A stretch of DNA of 17,460 bases from MWBF01 sp040772005 (GTDB lineage Bacteria; Chloroflexota; Anaerolineae; CG2-30-64-16). The DNA is taken from contig JAXGYZ010000019.1 of the NCBI GenBank assembly GCA_040772005.1, forward strand, positions 1 through 17,460, in the 5' to 3' direction. Made by a program: the position numbers and the translations under genes. The notes under the pieces were generated by a model that saw only the letters and a program-made list of their open reading frames with translations, was not told where the DNA came from and ran no database searches. Positions within the stretch are counted from its first letter, which is position 1, and each line of letters starts with the position of its first letter. This document shows positions 6,887 to 14,272 of this stretch, one piece after another.

Positions 6887-7796
6887 GCTCCTCGGACACC
6901 GTCCAGAGCTGCGCCGCGAGTTCAGGATCATATGAGCGTGCGCTGGAGCGCGCTCTGGCAGGCAAACCGCGCAGGCCCATTAGGCCACCGGGGCCGTAGT
7001 AGTCGCCGCCCTGGACGTCCGCGCAGGCCGCGGCGCAGACCAGCGGCAGCGCGCCCATCGCGGCGGACTGAGCCATTACGCGGTTGGCGGCCCGCATCAA
7101 GGCCTGTCCGCTGCGGGAGCCGGTCATTGCGGGCCCGACTTCTTGCAGATTCGTCGCCGCGTAGCCGGGATGGGCCGCAACGCTCACGACCGGACTGCCC
7201 GCACGCTCCAACCGTCGCTGCAACTCATACGCGAATAACAGGTTGGCCAGCTTCGACTGCGCATAGGCGCGCCAGTTGCTATAGCCTCGTTTGGCGTGCA
7301 GGTCGGCAAAGTTGATATTGCCCGCGACATGGATCCCGCTGCTGACCGTGACGATGCGCGCGGCCGGGTTCGCGAGCAGCATCGGCAGCAACAATCCCGT
7401 CAGCGCGAAATGGCCGAGGTGATTGACGCCAAACTGCATTTCGAAACCATCCCGCGTTTCGCGCCGCGGAATCGCCATCAGACCTGCGTTGTTGAGCAGG
7501 ACATCGAGCCGGTCGTGGGTGGCGCAGAATGCCGACGCAAACTCGCGAACCGATGCCAGGTCAGCAAGGTCGAGCAGCCGGACTTCCAGCCGCGCCGCAG
7601 GCACCGCCGCGCGGACGGACTGTGCGGCAGTGATCCCCTTTGCCAGGTTGCGCACCGCCAGCGTGACCTCCGCGCCCTGCGCGGCCAAGAGCTTGCTGGC
7701 CTCGAAGCCGAGCCCACTGTTTGCGCCGGTGACAATGACGCGGCGGCCGGTCAGATCGGGCAGATGTTGTCTGATCCACTGTTCGTATGCAGTCAT
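6858..7796 (-). CDS. Short-chain dehydrogenase/reductase, retinol dehydrogenase-like
   Basis: About 312 residues with the classical SDR layout: NAD(P)-binding TGANSGLG (about 23-30), NNAG (102-105), the catalytic Ser in IVTVSSG, and YAQSK (Tyr178, Lys182). The sequence VNHLGHFALTGLLLP and the length place it near the retinol dehydrogenase/WWOX-like group (inference); the substrate cannot be told. The ATG at 7796 overlaps the phoR stop as ATGA, so it is translationally coupled to the sensor kinase and probably co-transcribed with phoBR. Such a partner is unusual for a phosphate two-component system. The frame is open to 7817, but the coupled start is more convincing. Confidence 0.88.
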   Translation of the reverse strand: MTAYEQWIRQHLPDLTGRRVIVTGANSGLGFEASKLLAAQGAEVTLAVRNLAKGITAAQSVRAAVPAARLEVRLLDLADLASVREFASAFCATHDRLDVLLNNAGLMAIPRRETRDGFEMQFGVNHLGHFALTGLLLPMLLANPAARIVTVSSGIHVAGNINFADLHAKRGYSNWRAYAQSKLANLLFAYELQRRLERAGSPVVSVAAHPGYAATNLQEVGPAMTGSRSGQALMRAANRVMAQSAAMGALPLVCAAACADVQGGDYYGPGGLMGLRGLPARARSSARSYDPELAAQLWTVSEELTCVAYDLA

Positions 7797-8953
7797 GCTC
7801 TTGGCACCGTAAAACAAAAGGTCGCCCCCTGGCCGGGCTGGCTTTCGAGCCAGATACGCCCGCCGTGACCCTCGATGATGTGACGCGCGATTGCCAGGCC
7901 GAGACCCGTGCCGCCCTTGGTGCGCGCGCGGTCGGCCTTGTAAAACCGCTCGAAGATACGACCCTGCTCATCCCTCGGAATGCCCGGCCCCGTGTCTGAC
8001 ACGCATACGCGGATGTCATCGTCCTGTATGGCCGCCTCGACGCTGATGATACCGCCGTCGGGCGTGAACTTGACCGCGTTGTGCACAAGGTTGGAAATGA
8101 CCCGGCCAATCTGCTGTTCGTCCACCAGGGCCACCAGGTCACTCGGCACGACCAGGCTGAGGTGTTGCTTCTTGACTGCGGCCTGGGGCAGGAGGTGCGT
8201 CACGCTGCGGCGGACGACTGGCTCCAACGGGGTCGGCACAAGCTTGAGCAACACCTGGCCCGACTCAATCTGGGCCAGTTCCATCATCTCCTGGCTCAAC
8301 TGGCTGAGCGTCTGCACCTGCACCTGAATCTGGTCCAGCATCCGGCGGGTTAACGCAGGGCTTGCGTTGGCCTGGCGCAGCGTCTGCGCGGCCAGGTCGA
8401 TATTGGCGAGCGGCGTGCGCAGCTCGTGCGAGATGTTGGCGACGAAATCGCGCCGCGCGCGGCCTAACCGCTGTAGCTCGGTCACGTCCTCGATGGTCAC
8501 GGCCGCGCCGTCATACTCCATGATGGGACACGCGTAAATGCGCAGCGAGCGCGCACCCACTGCCGCCTGACGCACCATCGAGCGTTGCCCCGAGACCGCA
8601 TCCGCTACGGCCTGGTTCAGTTCATAATCGCGCACCAAGGTGATGAAAGTGTGGTCAAGCGCCGGCTGCCCGTCGTTGAACATATCCCAGGCGGCCTGGT
8701 TGGCCCACACGATATTGCGGTTGCCGTCGAGCATCAATTGGGCATCGCCGGTTGCCTCTCCCAGCGCAACGAGATACTGCCGGCTGCGCGCCGCCTGGAG
8801 CTCCAGCTCTCCCTGGCGCGCCAGGGCCTCGGCCCGCTCCGCGTACGCGCGTTGCATGCGTTCTTGCAGCCGCCGGTTACGCAGATGAAAGGCTCCGGCG
8901 AAGATCGTCGCAACAAGGAAGAGCCCGAGAAACAAGACGGTCAGGTCATTCAT
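7793..8953 (-). CDS. phoR: Sensor histidine kinase PhoR
   Basis: 386 residues: one N-terminal membrane helix (about 5-22), a coiled linker, a PAS domain (about 58-160), a HisKA dimerisation domain with phospho-accepting His176 in FVANISHELRTPL, and an HATPase domain. The HATPase carries an N-box (GRVISNLVHNAVKFTPDGG), G1 (VSDTGPGIP), an F-box (RIFERFYKADRART) and G2 (GGTGLGLAI). One membrane segment, no large external sensor, and a PAS domain match PhoR, which reads transporter state through PstSCAB-PhoU. The gene follows phoB by 26 bases and overlaps the SDR gene. A start upstream of 8953 is not indicated, and the ribosome site is weak. The PhoR name rests on layout and neighbourhood. Confidence 0.9.
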   Translation of the reverse strand: MNDLTVLFLGLFLVATIFAGAFHLRNRRLQERMQRAYAERAEALARQGELELQAARSRQYLVALGEATGDAQLMLDGNRNIVWANQAAWDMFNDGQPALDHTFITLVRDYELNQAVADAVSGQRSMVRQAAVGARSLRIYACPIMEYDGAAVTIEDVTELQRLGRARRDFVANISHELRTPLANIDLAAQTLRQANASPALTRRMLDQIQVQVQTLSQLSQEMMELAQIESGQVLLKLVPTPLEPVVRRSVTHLLPQAAVKKQHLSLVVPSDLVALVDEQQIGRVISNLVHNAVKFTPDGGIISVEAAIQDDDIRVCVSDTGPGIPRDEQGRIFERFYKADRARTKGGTGLGLAIARHIIEGHGGRIWLESQPGQGATFCFTVPRA

Positions 8954-8979
8954 AACGCGTTATCACCGCTTCCTGGTCA

Positions 8980-9657
8980 TCACCCCTCGAACCGATAGCC
9001 GATCCCGCGCACGGTGGAGATGCGCGCGGGCTGCGATGGGTTCTCTTCGATCTTCTCGCGCAGCCAGCGCACATGCACATCGACGGTGCGCGCGTCGCCG
9101 TAGAAGTCATAGCCCCAAACGCGCGTCAACAGCAGGTCGCGCGACAGGACCGCTCCCTGATGGCGCATCAGCTCCGCCAACAGGCTGAACTCCTTGGGGC
9201 TCAACACCAGCTCGCGCTCGCCCAGGTGGGCGCGGCGGCTGACCAGGTTCAACAGCAGGTCGCCGGAACGTATCTCATCGCTCGACTGGCGCGAGCCCGC
9301 CCGGCGCAGCAGCGCGCGGATGCGCGCCTGCAGCTCCCCCAGGCTGAAGGGCTTGGTCATGTAGTCGTCTGCGCCGCTCTCCAGCCCGACAATCTTGTCC
9401 AGCTCGCCCGTCCGCGCAGTGAGCACGAGGATGGGTATGTCTGACACCTGCCGCAGGCTGCGGCAGACGGTCAGGCCATCCAGTTCCGGCAGCATGAGGT
9501 CGAGGATGACCAGTTGGGGCGCCTCCGCACGGGCGACGTCCAGCGCGGTCACCCCGTCCGCGGCCGTCACAACGTCATAGCCGCTCGACCGCAGGTTGAA
9601 GGCCAGCGTTTCGAGCAGCGTCGGTTCATCATCAACGAGAAGGATCTTTTCTGCCAT
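8980..9657 (-). CDS. phoB: Response regulator PhoB, OmpR family
   Basis: 225 residues: a receiver domain with acidic pair Asp9/Asp10, phospho-acceptor Asp53 (VILDLMLPE), Thr80 and Lys102 (MTKPF), then an OmpR-type winged-helix domain ending RTVDVHVRWLREKIEENP and GIGYRF. All phosphorylation residues are intact. It would be phosphorylated by the adjacent PhoR and bind direct-repeat PHO boxes such as those upstream of pstS. The ATG at 9657 has a modest GGTG five bases upstream. The leader holds a perfect 9-bp hairpin that overlaps a possible -35 element. Assignment to PhoB rather than another OmpR paralogue is supported by the pst operon nearby. Confidence 0.92.
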   Translation of the reverse strand: MAEKILLVDDEPTLLETLAFNLRSSGYDVVTAADGVTALDVARAEAPQLVILDLMLPELDGLTVCRSLRQVSDIPILVLTARTGELDKIVGLESGADDYMTKPFSLGELQARIRALLRRAGSRQSSDEIRSGDLLLNLVSRRAHLGERELVLSPKEFSLLAELMRHQGAVLSRDLLLTRVWGYDFYGDARTVDVHVRWLREKIEENPSQPARISTVRGIGYRFEG

Positions 9658-9680
9658 CCGTCACCGCTTGACTGAGAATC

Positions 9681-9717
9681 TGTTTACGAAGAGAAGTCTG
9701 CATTCTCAAATGCAGAC
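9681..9717 (-). promoter_or_regulatory. Possible phoB promoter overlapped by a palindrome
   Basis: GTCTGCATT (9696-9704) and AATGCAGAC (9709-9717) are exact complements around a four-base loop. On the minus strand TTGAGA (9704-9709), 17 bases and a weak TAAACA (9681-9686) could be a promoter. The palindrome may be an operator at the -35, or the stem of a terminator for the upstream peptidase gene, followed by a pyrimidine-rich TTCTCTTC. TGAGAAT (9673-9679) can also pair with ATTCTCA (9702-9708), an alternative fold. Confidence 0.4.
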
Positions 9718-9804
9718 AGCCGTCCGCCGGTCGCGGGAGCCGTTCCGCATCTGAGGATGCTCCACTCCACTTCATGCAAGTGATCGCCGATAAATTGCCC
9801 ACGG

Positions 9805-10782
9805 CTATTCGGCCAGCCGCACCTGCGCCAGGACGTCGGCGCCCGCAGGCAAGCCACCCGCCGCCGCTGCCTGCTGCGCACCCGCCATGACGGCCTGCGC
9901 CACGGCCTCCGCGGCGTATGCGCCGACGAGCAGCGGGCTGGCCCGCACGCCGCCCGTCGCCAGCGCAAAGAGCGTGTCCCCGTCGAACAGGGTGTGCGCA
10001 GGGCGGATGGTGCGGGCGATGCCGTCCTGCGCCATCTGTGCAACCTTGCCCACCTGCTCACGATTCAGCCGGGCGTTCGTCGCGACGACCCCGATGACCG
10101 TCGCGCCGGCCACGCGCAGCGCGATCTGCCCCGTCAGGCTCTTGAGTAGTCCCAGCGTATCGGCAAACCCGCCGCGGCGGTGACGGGTGCCTGCGAGGAT
10201 CCGGCCCTGCGCGTCGACCACATCCCCGAAGGGGTTGACCGCGATCAGGGCGGCGACGACCAGCCCGCGGCCCAGGTCGAACGCGGCGCTGCCGATGCCC
10301 GTCTTGGTTGCCAGCCGCGCGCCGAGCACCTTGCCCGCGGTGCAGCCCGTCCCAGCCCCGATGTTGCCCTGCTGGACGGGCGCGGGGCTCGCCGCCTGGC
10401 ACGCGCGGTAGCCCATCTCTGCATCCGGCCGCGCCTGGCTGCTGCCGATGGCGAGGTCGAACAGGATCGCGGCGGGCACGATCGGGACGCGTACCGGACC
10501 GGATGCGTAGCCGATCCGGCGCTCGTCAAGATAGCGCATCGCGCCGTCCGCAGCCGCCAGCCCGAATGCGCTGCCGCCCGCCAGCATAACCGCATGGACG
10601 CGCTGGACGAGGTGCATGGGCCGGAGCAGGTCCGTCTCGCGCGTGCCCGGCGCACCCCCGCGCTGGTCCACGCCGCCGACAGCCCCACCCTCACAGAGCA
10701 CCACTGTGCAGCCGGTCAAGCCGGCAGGGTCGGTCGCGTGCCCGACTTTGATGCCGGGCACTGCGGTCAGGGTGTTATTCAT
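9805..10782 (-). CDS. P1 family (DmpA/NylC-like) peptidase
   Basis: 325 residues with the hallmarks of peptidase family P1/S58 (L-aminopeptidase/D-esterase, 6-aminohexanoate oligomer hydrolase): N-terminal LTAVPGIKVGHATD, GGxxGGVDQRGGAPGTRETDLL, VHAVMLAGGSAFGLAAADG, NIGAGTGCTAGK and VNPFGDVVD. The family matures by cleaving itself into two chains. The new N-terminal Thr/Ser nucleophile is likely Thr228 in AGATVIGVVATNA, placed by resemblance only. The substrate is unknown; the family includes nylon-oligomer hydrolases and beta-peptide aminopeptidases. No ribosome site precedes the ATG at 10782. A TATAGA at 10792-10797 would start the transcript about three bases before the ATG, so it may be leaderless. 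Confidence 0.9.
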   Translation of the reverse strand: MNNTLTAVPGIKVGHATDPAGLTGCTVVLCEGGAVGGVDQRGGAPGTRETDLLRPMHLVQRVHAVMLAGGSAFGLAAADGAMRYLDERRIGYASGPVRVPIVPAAILFDLAIGSSQARPDAEMGYRACQAASPAPVQQGNIGAGTGCTAGKVLGARLATKTGIGSAAFDLGRGLVVAALIAVNPFGDVVDAQGRILAGTRHRRGGFADTLGLLKSLTGQIALRVAGATVIGVVATNARLNREQVGKVAQMAQDGIARTIRPAHTLFDGDTLFALATGGVRASPLLVGAYAAEAVAQAVMAGAQQAAAAGGLPAGADVLAQVRLAE

Positions 10783-10830
10783 GCTGGCACATCTATACTC
10801 AGTCCAATATGAAAAACAGAGGCGATTCTG

Positions 10831-10875
10831 GACAGGATTGACAGGACTTACAGGAGTGATCCCGTCAATCCTGTC
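10831..10875. repeat. Inverted repeat of ACAGGA-type tandem units
   Basis: GACAGGATTGAC (10831-10842) and GTCAATCCTGTC (10864-10875) are exact reverse complements, separated by 21 bases. The left side is itself tandem (GACAGGATT, GACAGGACTT, ACAGGAG). It fills the gap between the GH13 stop and the peptidase start. No T-run follows on either strand, so it looks like a dispersed intergenic repeat rather than a terminator. Confidence 0.7.
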
Positions 10876-10917
10876 TCAGTTCTGGCCGCGGTACTTACTC
10901 TGGAATCGGTTTAGTCT

Positions 10918-12525
10918 TCAGGCCGGCAGACGCAGGATCAGCCCCTCGTTCGCCGCGAGCGCCAGGTGTGCCAGGTCGCGGGAGCCGGCCGGCTGCAGGG
11001 TCGTTGACAGGACCAATTCGGCCCGCTTTGCGACGGCCGACAGGTCCAGCGCGTGCGCCTGACCGCCGAGGTTCAACACGATCAGGAAAGCAGCACCGTC
11101 GCCCTCCCGCACATACGCGAAGACATCCCCCGCGCCTGCATCCACCGAGCGGTAGCTGCCGGTGATCAGCGCGGGCTCGGACTGGCGCAGCGCGGTCAAT
11201 GCGCGGAAGTAGTTGAGCATCGAGGCCGGGTCGGCATCCTGCACAGCCACATTGCGAGTCTTGTAGTCCGGCGCAACGGGCAGCCAGGTCTGCACGCCCT
11301 CGGGTGCGAAACCGGCGTTGGGCGAACCATCCCATTGCATCGGCGTGCGTTCCGGGTCACGGCCGACGATGTGCGCGATCTCCGGCTGTTTGACGGCCGG
11401 CGGGTCCTGGATCATGTGAGGGGGAATGGCGACATCCTCCATGCCTATCTCATCGCCGTAGTAGCAGGTCGGCGTGCCGCGCAGCGTTAACAGCAGCATG
11501 TTGGCGACGCGCGCCTGAGCCGGGCCGATGCGCGTGGCAAGCCGGTGCTGGTCGTGGTTGCCCAGCACCCAATTCGGCCACCCGCCCGCAGGCAGCACGG
11601 CCTCATAGTCGTCCACCAGCTTGCGCACGATGCTCGCCTTCCACGGCGCGAGGATCAACTGGAAGTTGAACGGCAGGTGGCACTCGTCGAGGTCCCGGCC
11701 GTAGTACTTCATCAGGGAATCGTTCGGCAGGTAGATTTCACCCACCATCATGCGCTCATCATAGGCGTCCAGCACCTTGCGCATCTCGCGAATGAGGTCA
11801 TGCACCTCCGGCTGGTTGTGCGTATAGTTGTGCTGGATGCGGTCGTAAGGATTGAAGCCGTCCCAATCAGGGTTCAGCGCCTCGTCGCGCAGTTGCTCGT
11901 CTTTGATCATCATCCAGATGACATCGACGCGAAAGCCGTCCACGCCCTTGTCGAGCCAGAAGCGCATGCTGTCGAGCATCGCGGCGAGGACCTCGGGGTT
12001 GCGGTAGTTGAGTTCCGGCTGCTGCGAGACGAACTGGTGCAGGTAGTACTGGCCCGTGTGCGGGTCGAATGTCCACGCCGGGCCGCCGAAGGTGCTCAGC
12101 CAGTTGTTGGGCGGGCCGCCGTCCGGGGCCGGGTCGCGCCAGAAGTACCAGTCGCGCTTGGGGTTGTCGCGGCTGCTGCGGCTTTCGATAAACCAGGGGT
12201 GCTCATCCGAAGTGTGGTTGGGCACGAGGTCGAGGAGCAGCTTGAGTCCCCGGCTGTGTACGTCGGCCAGCAGCGCATCGAAGTCGGCCATCGTGCCGAA
12301 AAGCGGATGGATGCCGCAGTAGTCGGCGACATCATAGCCAAAGTCGTGCATCGGCGAAGGAAAGATGGGCGAGAGCCAGACAGCCTGCACGTTGAGGCTC
12401 TGGATATAGTCGAGCCGGCTGCGAATGCCCGGGAGGTCGCCCACGCCGTCGGCGTTGCTGTCCATATACGAACGCGGGTAAATTTGGTAGATGATTCCGG
12501 TCTGCCACCATAACTGCTCTGTCAT
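10918..12525 (-). CDS. GH13 alpha-glucosidase, oligo-1,6-glucosidase-like
   Basis: 535 residues, the usual length. A (beta/alpha)8 barrel carries the GH13 motifs: DLVPNH (region I), GFRVDVIWM with nucleophile Asp201 (region II), VGEIYLP with acid/base Glu263 (region III) and LGNHDQHR with Asp325 (region IV). A C-terminal beta domain follows. No signal peptide, so it acts in the cytoplasm on short alpha-glucosides. Val after the nucleophile (DVI) is the residue that goes with alpha-1,6 preference (isomaltase/oligo-1,6-glucosidase), whereas alpha-1,4 enzymes usually have Ala or Thr. Trehalose-6-phosphate hydrolase or sucrose-active relatives cannot be excluded. The start ATG has AAGGAGG five bases away. 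It follows a 65-codon gene and shares its promoter; no sugar transporter or repressor is nearby. Confidence 0.93.
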   Translation of the reverse strand: MTEQLWWQTGIIYQIYPRSYMDSNADGVGDLPGIRSRLDYIQSLNVQAVWLSPIFPSPMHDFGYDVADYCGIHPLFGTMADFDALLADVHSRGLKLLLDLVPNHTSDEHPWFIESRSSRDNPKRDWYFWRDPAPDGGPPNNWLSTFGGPAWTFDPHTGQYYLHQFVSQQPELNYRNPEVLAAMLDSMRFWLDKGVDGFRVDVIWMMIKDEQLRDEALNPDWDGFNPYDRIQHNYTHNQPEVHDLIREMRKVLDAYDERMMVGEIYLPNDSLMKYYGRDLDECHLPFNFQLILAPWKASIVRKLVDDYEAVLPAGGWPNWVLGNHDQHRLATRIGPAQARVANMLLLTLRGTPTCYYGDEIGMEDVAIPPHMIQDPPAVKQPEIAHIVGRDPERTPMQWDGSPNAGFAPEGVQTWLPVAPDYKTRNVAVQDADPASMLNYFRALTALRQSEPALITGSYRSVDAGAGDVFAYVREGDGAAFLIVLNLGGQAHALDLSAVAKRAELVLSTTLQPAGSRDLAHLALAANEGLILRLPA

Positions 12526-12550
12526 ATCTCCTCCTTATGCGGCTCCAATC

Positions 12551-12748
12551 CTAATCGGCGTCTACGGTAGAGTTCGGCACGTTCTCCCACTGCTTGAACT
12601 TGCGGTTGAGGGCCAGGCGGAACTCCAGGTAGAGCATCCGCCGGTCCACCTGCGCGTCGGGCAGCAGCTTGTTGAGCGCCTCTTCGAGTGCGGCGCGCAT
12701 CTGCGGGTTGAATTGGTCAAAGAGTTCCTGTGGTTTTACGCGGGCCAT
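12551..12748 (-). CDS. Small uncharacterised protein (65 aa)
   Basis: No family recognised. The protein is mostly helical and amphipathic (PQELFDQFNPQMRAALEEALNKLLP, shown here as overlapping parts: PQELFDQFNPQM and ALEEALNKLLP), with a basic second helix (LYLEFRLALNRKFKQW). No Cys, signal peptide or membrane segment. The ATG at 12748 has GAGGAG nine bases upstream, and the predicted transcript start near 12773 excludes the longer frame from 12781. It lies 25 bases before the GH13 gene and is probably co-transcribed. The strong promoter and ribosome site suggest a real gene. Confidence 0.6.
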   Translation of the reverse strand: MARVKPQELFDQFNPQMRAALEEALNKLLPDAQVDRRMLYLEFRLALNRKFKQWENVPNSTVDAD

Positions 12749-12779
12749 GGTAAGCCACTCCTCTCGTTTTCCTACATCC

Positions 12780-12808
12780 ACTATAGCATGTCAGGCACGT
12801 TGCATCAA
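12780..12808 (-). promoter_or_regulatory. Promoter of the small ORF-GH13 operon
   Basis: On the minus strand TTGATG (12803-12808), a 17-base spacer and TATAGT (12780-12785). The start would be near 12773, 25 bases upstream of the 65-codon gene. It lies immediately after the coaBC stop, so the unit has its own start of transcription. Confidence 0.7.
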
Positions 12809-12813
12809 TCCTG

Positions 12814-14094
12814 TTACAGCATCGGCAACACGGCCGCCAGCACGCGATCAGCTACGTTGGCTTTAGACATGATGGGCAGGGGCTCCTGGCGGCCATCGGC
12901 AAAGAGCAGCGTCACGCGGTTGTCGTCCGCGCCGAACCCGCTGCCCGGTTCTGTCACGTCGTTGGCGACGATCAGGTCGAGCTTCTTTGCAGTGAGCTTC
13001 GCAGCCGCGTTGGCGAGCAGGTCCTGCGTCTCAGCGGCAAAGCCGACCACGACGCGCGGCCGGCCGGTCTGGTCGCGGCGTGCAGCGACCTCCGCCAGGA
13101 TATCGGGGTTGCGCACCAGCCGCACCAGCAGTTCTTCCTGGCCGGGCGTCTTCTTGATCTTCTGGTCCGCGGCCTCCGCCGGGCGGAAGTCGGCTACGGC
13201 CGCGGCACCGATCAGCACATCGGTTGTTTCGACGCGGGCCAGCACCGCATCGGCCATGTCACGCGCGCTGCGCACGGGAACTGCGGTGATGCCCGGCGGC
13301 AGGGCAACCGCCAGCGGGGCGTGGACAACCGTGACGTCTGCCCCGAGGTCACGCGCGGCCTCGGCCAGCGCCAGGCCCATCTTGCCGGATGACGCGTTGG
13401 TGAGGTAACGGACGGGGTCGAGCGGCTCCTGCGTGCCGCCCGCGGTCACGAGCACCCGCCGGCCGGCCAGCGGGCCGCGCCGTGCCAGCGCGAGCTGCGC
13501 GGCCGCGATGATCTCCAGCGGCTCGGCCATGCGTCCCGCGCCCGATGCGCCCGAGGCCAGCCGACCGCTGCCCGGTCCGACCTGCACCGCGCCTCGCGCA
13601 ACGAGCGCAGCCATGTGCGCCTGTGTCAGCGGATTGGCCCACATGTGCGACTCCATGGCCGGAGCCAGAACCCACAGCGCGCCCTCTTCCTTCTCAGTCG
13701 TTACGTCTTCGTCTTTACTCGTTACTTCTTTCTTCCGTATAGGCGTCGCCAGCAGCGTCGCAGTCAGCAGGTTGTCGGCCAGGCCCAGGGCCAGCTTCGC
13801 CAAGGTGTTGGCGCTCAGCGGCGCGACGATGACCAGGTCGGTGTTCGCCGCCATTCGGACATGCGGGATGGGATCGCCGCCCGGCTCGCTCCACATCTCG
13901 ACGCGCGCAGAGCGGCCGCTGAGCGCGCTGAACGTGAGCGGCGCAACGAAACGGGCCGCGGCTTCGGTCAGGATCACGTCCACCTGCGCGCCGGCCTGCA
14001 CGAGCTTGCTGCACAGGTCCGCGGCCTTGTACGCAGCAATCCCGCCTGTCACCCCTAACAGCACGCGCTGGCCGCTCAACAATCGATCCGGCAT
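12814..14094 (-). CDS. coaBC: Bifunctional CoaBC (phosphopantothenoylcysteine decarboxylase/synthetase)
   Basis: 426 residues. The N-terminal flavoprotein CoaC domain (about 8-200) has LGVTGGIAAYKA, catalytic His78 in PIPHVRMA, and APAMESHMW. The C-terminal CoaB domain (about 208-426) has VTAGGTQEPLDPVRYLTNASSGKMG, seen in parts as VTAGGTQEPLDPVR and NASSGKMG, then AAVADFRP and KKLDLIVANDV. Together they make 4'-phosphopantetheine from phosphopantothenate and cysteine. Two oddities: a charged 20-residue stretch at about 119-138 splits the conserved LLAT-PA junction, and the usual Cys of the ACG..G.GRM clamp is Ser181 (LASGASGAGRM). The ATG at 14094 follows GGGAGG; the frame stays open to 14307, but that part is repeat and promoter sequence. 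Confidence 0.93.
   Translation of the reverse strand: MPDRLLSGQRVLLGVTGGIAAYKAADLCSKLVQAGAQVDVILTEAAARFVAPLTFSALSGRSARVEMWSEPGGDPIPHVRMAANTDLVIVAPLSANTLAKLALGLADNLLTATLLATPIRKKEVTSKDEDVTTEKEEGALWVLAPAMESHMWANPLTQAHMAALVARGAVQVGPGSGRLASGASGAGRMAEPLEIIAAAQLALARRGPLAGRRVLVTAGGTQEPLDPVRYLTNASSGKMGLALAEAARDLGADVTVVHAPLAVALPPGITAVPVRSARDMADAVLARVETTDVLIGAAAVADFRPAEAADQKIKKTPGQEELLVRLVRNPDILAEVAARRDQTGRPRVVVGFAAETQDLLANAAAKLTAKKLDLIVANDVTEPGSGFGADDNRVTLLFADGRQEPLPIMSKANVADRVLAAVLPML
13681..13740 (-). repeat. 60-bp low-complexity in-frame insertion in coaBC
   Basis: This purine-rich coding-strand stretch contains repeated AGTAACG, AGTAAAG and CGTAACG units, and it is clearly less GC-rich than the surrounding gene. 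It encodes IRKKEVTSKDEDVTTEKEEG. In E. coli CoaBC the flanking residues run together as LATPAP.AVLPAM; here they read LATP, then the insertion, then ALWVLAPAM. Confidence 0.65.
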
Positions 14095-14119
14095 ATGGCC
14101 TCCCGATGACGATGAATAG

Positions 14120-14146
14120 AACGCTGATGACCCTGATGACGCTGAT
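14120..14146. repeat. Three 9-bp tandem repeats between coaBC and ygfZ
   Basis: AACGCTGAT, GACCCTGAT and GACGCTGAT follow one another in the divergent promoter gap, upstream of the coaBC ribosome site. Related GATGA words lie on both sides (14105-14116 and 14146-14157). Confidence 0.7.
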
Positions 14147-14208
14147 TGAATGAGTGATCTAGTTCGGAATTCTAGCAGCAAGCGCCTCACTGCGCCAGAT
14201 TGGAAATG

Positions 14209-14217
14209 TGATATAAT
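14209..14217 (+). promoter_or_regulatory. Extended -10 promoter of ygfZ
   Basis: TGA followed by a perfect TATAAT (14212-14217) forms an extended -10 element. No -35 is evident at 17 bases, as is usual for this class. The start near 14224 gives a leader of about 49 bases before the ATG at 14273. Confidence 0.6.
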
Positions 14218-14272
14218 CTCGCGCCTGAGACATACTGCCTGGCGTATTGGGCAAGGCATCAGAGGTGTGACG

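Noticed and set aside
10831..10875. CRISPR-like or terminator reading of the ACAGGA repeats
   Set aside because: There are only partial tandem units with no spacer regularity, and no T-run follows the inverted repeat.
11545..12513. 322-codon plus-strand frame opposite the GH13 gene
   Set aside because: It is antisense to an intact glycosidase with all catalytic motifs, and its own sequence matches no family.
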